10,690 bases of DNA, from assembly GCA_903921605.1 (NCBI GenBank), contig CAIXQV010001233.1, positions 1 to 10,690 of the forward strand, in the 5' to 3' direction. Source of the DNA: an uncultured Planctomycetaceae bacterium. Lineage in GTDB: Bacteria > Planctomycetota > Planctomycetia > Planctomycetales > Planctomycetaceae. Both the position numbers and the translations under genes were made by a program. Numbering within the stretch: the stretch's first letter is position 1; every line of letters starts with the position of its first letter. Positions 7,182 to 10,690 of this stretch are shown one piece after another. Below the pieces are notes generated by a model, which was not told where the DNA came from, made no database searches, and saw only the letters and a program-made list of their open reading frames with translations.

Positions 7182-9287
7182 ATGTCGCAGAGGCCGCTGT
7201 TTTCTGCAATGTGGCACATCGCCCGATTCGTCGGACTGGTGGCAGTTGTCCTTATCTTGGTCTGGCGAGCTCCCTCAGACTCTGATCCAGGCCGCCTTAG
7301 CCAAAATGACATTTCGATGATGCGGGATGGCGACCAGCGAGTCATCGGGATCGAGTTAAACAAGGGTGATCTGTACGAAGAGCTTGCCGATGATATTGCA
7401 AAGCAATCTTCGCTGAAGTCATTCCATGGCAAGGATATTCATTGCACGGATGAGCTTATCTCTGCACTGACGTCGCTTCCAAACCTCAAGTCAGTTCGGC
7501 TGGAACGCTGTAACGTCACAACCGCCCAGTTGCAGATGCTGAGCCAGCTTGCACTGAAGCTGCTTAGTCTCTCCGACAGCAAAGGGCCTGAGTCGGGAAG
7601 ATCTTCGCTCGAGACTCACACCGAATTGACTGATCTCGACCTCAGCGGATGCGTTTGGATTCATGAAGAAGACCTGGCTTCACTCACCAAGCTGCCGGAA
7701 CTTCAAAGTCTCGACCTGTCCCGGACTCGAATCTCCAATTCTGGTTTGCAGGTGCTGGCTGAATGTGACAGTCTCAATCGCATCAATCTTTCATTTTGCT
7801 CCCAGCTCAACAGCGAGTCCCTGAAAACACTGCAACTCTTTTCACACCTGCAACAGGTAACAATCGCTGCAGTTCCTCTCAATCTTCAGGCCGCCGCAGA
7901 ATTCCAGCAACTCTGCCCAAACACGAAACTAACTTACGATCAGTCAATCGCCCCGGACCTTCAGCCGCTGATCGCAAAATACTCGCTTGATGCGCAGAAC
8001 CTTGCGGCAGAAAAACGATGGGGAAGAGCTCCGGAGACGGGCTCAATACGTTCACTTGAACTTCATCTTCCGGAAACAACGGACCTGACCCCACTGCAAT
8101 TTCTTCCCCAATTGGAATCACTCCGCCTTACCGGTGCCGGGGTTCAGGATTCGATACTCCCCATTGTTTTCACTTCCAGAGGAATCAAGACATTAAACCT
8201 TTCGCATTCCCATTGCTCTGACTTGGCAATGGCGGGAATTCAGTCTCTCAAGGCACTGGAAGAACTCTTCCTGAACGATGTGACCCTGGGCACTAAAACC
8301 TTTCAATCCCTGGCGACACTTCCGAATCTCAAAAAACTTCATCTCAATGATGCCACAGTTCAAATCGATGCATCGACTGAAGTGATCCGCTTTGAAAAGC
8401 TGGGCTCTCTGAGCCTTAACAATACAACCAGCGCGAATCGCTTTGTCGGTCGTATTGAAGCACCGCAACTCATCCAACTTTCTCTGGTGTCGTGCAACAT
8501 GTACGACGATGACATTGCATTCATCAGCAGGTTTTCAGAACTCAGGCAGCTGGATCTTTCAGAGAATCCAATTCAGGGTGAAACGCTGATCGAACTGTCC
8601 GCGCTCCCGATTCAAACGCTCATGATGCAGAATACCGCATTGACCGATCGAGGGCTCTCTGGTCTTTCCAACTGGAAAGGCCTCTTTTCTCTCTACCTGA
8701 CGGCTTCACCTTTCGATGGTTCTGGCTTCGGAGAATGCCCAAATCTTTCAATCCAGAACTTGAATCTGGGCCAGATTAACCTGAGCGAGGAAGGTGTTAA
8801 TGCACTATGCAAAACTCATGGAACCGAATGGCTGATTCTCGTTGGTGCTGAACTTCCTTCAGGCTCAATTCAGCGCCTTGTCAGTCACCTTCCTTTGAAG
8901 CATTTAGCAATCGACGGGGCACATTTGACGACAGAACAATTGCCAACTTCCGTAAGTTCTGAAACTCTGCGTGGAATCTCCATTCAGGATGCGATGCCGG
9001 AACAATTGCAGTACGTAGATCGATTTCAATCCATCGAGGGCGTGACTCTGGTCGAATGTCGGCTCACAACGGAGGCAGCCAAAACGCTGGCCCAATCAAG
9101 TCGCCTCAAGAGACTGGCAATTCGCGATTGCACCTTATCCAACGAAGCCCTCCAGATCCTGACAACCTCAGAAACATTGCAAAACATTTCACTGCAGGGA
9201 CGAGGAATCGACGAACTGGACCAGGAGATTGTCCGTGAGGCTCGTCCTGATTTGGAAATAGAGTTTCAGGGACTGGGCGGACTTTAG
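7182..9287 (+). CDS. Membrane-anchored leucine-rich-repeat protein
   Basis: This encodes about 701 residues. One hydrophobic segment at residues 13-28 (IARFVGLVAVVLILVW), after a short basic stretch, should act as an uncleaved signal anchor and place the rest outside the cytoplasmic membrane. LRRs of about 23-25 residues follow, with units such as LQSLDLSRTRISNSGLQVLA and LRQLDLSENPIQGETLIELS. A first block (about 75-242) and a second (about 305-690) are separated by about 60 residues without clear repeats. Repeats are degenerate and no enzymatic domain is seen. The reading frame is open back to a TTG at 7116; ATG 7182 is chosen because the anchor then sits at the N-terminus, but no strong ribosome binding site precedes it, and ATG 7209 is possible. 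The gene lies 229 bases after the LamG/PPC gene on the same strand and is convergent with the dehydrogenase gene. LRR folds usually bind proteins; the partner is unknown. Confidence 0.85.
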   Translation: MSQRPLFSAMWHIARFVGLVAVVLILVWRAPSDSDPGRLSQNDISMMRDGDQRVIGIELNKGDLYEELADDIAKQSSLKSFHGKDIHCTDELISALTSLPNLKSVRLERCNVTTAQLQMLSQLALKLLSLSDSKGPESGRSSLETHTELTDLDLSGCVWIHEEDLASLTKLPELQSLDLSRTRISNSGLQVLAECDSLNRINLSFCSQLNSESLKTLQLFSHLQQVTIAAVPLNLQAAAEFQQLCPNTKLTYDQSIAPDLQPLIAKYSLDAQNLAAEKRWGRAPETGSIRSLELHLPETTDLTPLQFLPQLESLRLTGAGVQDSILPIVFTSRGIKTLNLSHSHCSDLAMAGIQSLKALEELFLNDVTLGTKTFQSLATLPNLKKLHLNDATVQIDASTEVIRFEKLGSLSLNNTTSANRFVGRIEAPQLIQLSLVSCNMYDDDIAFISRFSELRQLDLSENPIQGETLIELSALPIQTLMMQNTALTDRGLSGLSNWKGLFSLYLTASPFDGSGFGECPNLSIQNLNLGQINLSEEGVNALCKTHGTEWLILVGAELPSGSIQRLVSHLPLKHLAIDGAHLTTEQLPTSVSSETLRGISIQDAMPEQLQYVDRFQSIEGVTLVECRLTTEAAKTLAQSSRLKRLAIRDCTLSNEALQILTTSETLQNISLQGRGIDELDQEIVREARPDLEIEFQGLGGL

Positions 9288-9418
9288 AACGGGGTTCTTC
9301 TCGCCAATTTCCGACACGGCAGCTTGGCTAAGGACGTTTCCGCAAGCATTCTCGCGCAACACTTGCCAACAAGATCAGATCGCCCAAGACCTGCAACTCC
9401 TCTGCGGATTTCTCTTCT
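9288..9418. other. Convergent intergenic gap without a clear terminator
   Basis: This is the space between the stop codons of two converging genes. The only hairpin I see is AGAAC-GGG-GTTCT at 9286-9298, which overlaps the LRR stop codon and has only a 5-bp stem and no T run. I do not call a terminator. No small gene is evident. Confidence 0.5.
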
Positions 9419-10690
9419 TCACACCGGTTCCGGGTGAACCCACGGTGCGCGGTATTCGCGGCGAAGGAGTCGAGTGGCTTCTTCGTCGCCAATGACAGTG
9501 TGAGTGTTCGCGTCCCAATTCAATGTGCGTCCCAGCTTCATCGCAATGTTGGCAAGGATGCAGCTGGCCGTGGAAATGTGGCCCTCTTCAATGTCCGAGA
9601 CCGGCTTTTCGCGACTCTCAATGCACTCCAGAAAATTCAACATGTGACCGCGGACCGCTGACGCCACGTGTCGCTCCAGATCTTTTTCGGTCTCATCTTC
9701 CGGGTACTTGTCGTACTCGAACAGGGCCGAGCCCGTTAGTTTCTCGCCACCATTGCGAGGAATGAATTCGTACTTGTCGACGCTGAGTTTTAAGGTGCCC
9801 TTATCACCGTAAATCGTCGAGCCCCACGGATACTGCGGATCGGCAGCGGCTCCCCACGAACGATGTTGCCAGAGCACCGGAAAGTCCGGATGCTGAAACG
9901 TAGCAGTCTGAGTATCCGTCGTGTTCGCGGCGGAACTCGTCTGAACCAGAATGCCACCGGACGAAGAAATCTGACTTGGCCAGCCAAGCTTCAGCATCCA
10001 ACGAACCATGTCATACATATGCACGCACATATCGCCGACAATGCCGTTGCTGTACTCCATGAACGCTCGCCAGCTTCGTGGATGAGTCAGCTCGGTAAAC
10101 GGTCTCATCGGAGCAGGGCCGGTCCAGAGTTCGTAATCCAGGTTGTCCGGAACCGCAATCTCCGGCGGATTCTTCTGAGCTCGCATGTGGTAGTAGCAGT
10201 AACATTCAACCATGCCGATATCACCCAGCAGCCCGGCATCGACAACACGCTGCTTCGCTTCGATCAAGTGAGGAGTACTTCGGCGTTGAGTTCCCACCTG
10301 AACGACTCGATTGTTCTTTCGTGCCGCCGTGACCATCGACAGCCCTTCAATGACATCAACGCTGATCGGCTTCTGAACCCAGACATCAATGCCCTGATTC
10401 ACGCAGTCAATCATCGGCAGAGCATGCCAATGGTCGGGAGTATCGACCAGCATAATGTCGAATTCCTGCTCCTTCAGCATCTGCCGATAATCCTTCCATG
10501 TCTTCGGCTTTTGTCCTGACGCCTGTCGCCCCGCAACGATCTCCGCCGTGTCCGCCACCATCTTGCTGTCGACATCGCAGAGCCCAACGACTTCGACCGG
10601 AGCAACCTGAATCAGACGCAGCAGGTCAACCTTGCCGTACCAGCCGGTGCCGATCAGACCGACTCGAGGAATCTTCGTGGCCGGAGCCGC
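9419..10690 (-). CDS. Gfo/Idh/MocA-family oxidoreductase (N-terminus outside window)
   Basis: The frame is open to the window edge, giving 423 visible codons plus stop. The first visible residues, AAPATKIPRVGLIGTGWYG, give an Ala-rich linker and then the Rossmann dinucleotide motif GxGxxG, so only a leader is missing; in planctomycete members that leader is often a Tat signal, which cannot be checked here. Next come VVGLCDVDS at the end of the second strand, TPDHWHALPMI, and WVQKPISVDVIEG, where family members normally have Glu-Lys-Pro; here Glu is Gln. The C-terminal alpha/beta domain contains GIVGDMCVHMYDMVRWML, with a His-(x)2-Asp pair likely near the active site, and ends PWVHPEPV. Such enzymes oxidise or reduce sugars and cyclitols using NAD(P); the substrate cannot be told. 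The methionine at 10561 is internal, since the Rossmann fold lies upstream of it. The link to the other genes is unknown. Confidence 0.92.
   Translation of the reverse strand, partial: AAPATKIPRVGLIGTGWYGKVDLLRLIQVAPVEVVGLCDVDSKMVADTAEIVAGRQASGQKPKTWKDYRQMLKEQEFDIMLVDTPDHWHALPMIDCVNQGIDVWVQKPISVDVIEGLSMVTAARKNNRVVQVGTQRRSTPHLIEAKQRVVDAGLLGDIGMVECYCYYHMRAQKNPPEIAVPDNLDYELWTGPAPMRPFTELTHPRSWRAFMEYSNGIVGDMCVHMYDMVRWMLKLGWPSQISSSGGILVQTSSAANTTDTQTATFQHPDFPVLWQHRSWGAAADPQYPWGSTIYGDKGTLKLSVDKYEFIPRNGGEKLTGSALFEYDKYPEDETEKDLERHVASAVRGHMLNFLECIESREKPVSDIEEGHISTASCILANIAMKLGRTLNWDANTHTVIGDEEATRLLRREYRAPWVHPEPV

Noticed and set aside
9286..9298. AGAAC-GGG-GTTCT hairpin as a terminator of the LRR gene
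   Set aside because: The stem is only 5 bp, it overlaps the stop codon and no T run follows.
1..10690. CRISPR array, tRNA or rRNA gene, insertion sequence, phage or defence genes
   Set aside because: I saw no regularly spaced repeats, no tRNA-like cloverleaf, no transposase or integrase motifs and no terminal inverted repeats with target duplications.

Overview
The window (about 10.7 kb, moderately GC-rich) comes from a bacterium of the phylum Planctomycetota, or less likely a close relative in the PVC group. The strongest sign is a cytochrome protein of the PSCyt1-DUF1549-DUF1553 type, with a DUF1501 protein directly downstream. These families are massively expanded in planctomycetes. A large exported beta-sandwich protein, a membrane-anchored leucine-rich-repeat protein and an alanine-leader Gfo/Idh/MocA oxidoreductase fit the same picture. 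Genus cannot be assigned from the sequence alone.

Layout. Bases 1-892 (minus) hold the N-terminal 297 residues of a DUF1501 protein with a Tat-like twin-arginine leader; its 3' end lies outside the window. Bases 1019-3466 (minus) hold an 815-residue exported c-type cytochrome with domain order PSCyt1, DUF1549 (PSCyt2), DUF1553 (PSD1). The two minus-strand genes are 126 bases apart and probably form an operon, cytochrome first. A 324-base intergenic region (3467-3790) separates this operon from a divergent plus-strand gene (3791-6952) for a 1053-residue exported protein with a LamG-like domain, an IPT-like segment and PPC-like beta domains. After 229 bases a plus-strand gene (7182-9287) encodes a 701-residue LRR protein with an N-terminal membrane anchor. 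It converges, across 131 bases without a clear terminator, on a minus-strand Gfo/Idh/MocA dehydrogenase (9419 to beyond 10690) whose N-terminus is cut by the window edge.

How the genes may work together. The cytochrome, DUF1501 and LamG/PPC proteins all carry export signals and share one intergenic control region, so they plausibly form a functional unit at the cell envelope. The most likely theme is binding and oxidative or hydrolytic processing of an external polymer, but the biochemistry of these families is essentially unknown and this is inference. Nothing shows that the LRR protein or the dehydrogenase belongs to the same unit. I see no tRNA, rRNA, CRISPR array, insertion sequence or phage gene. 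The most notable non-coding observations are small perfect inverted repeats overlapping the ribosome binding sites of both operon genes, and a 7-bp inverted repeat in the divergent intergenic region.
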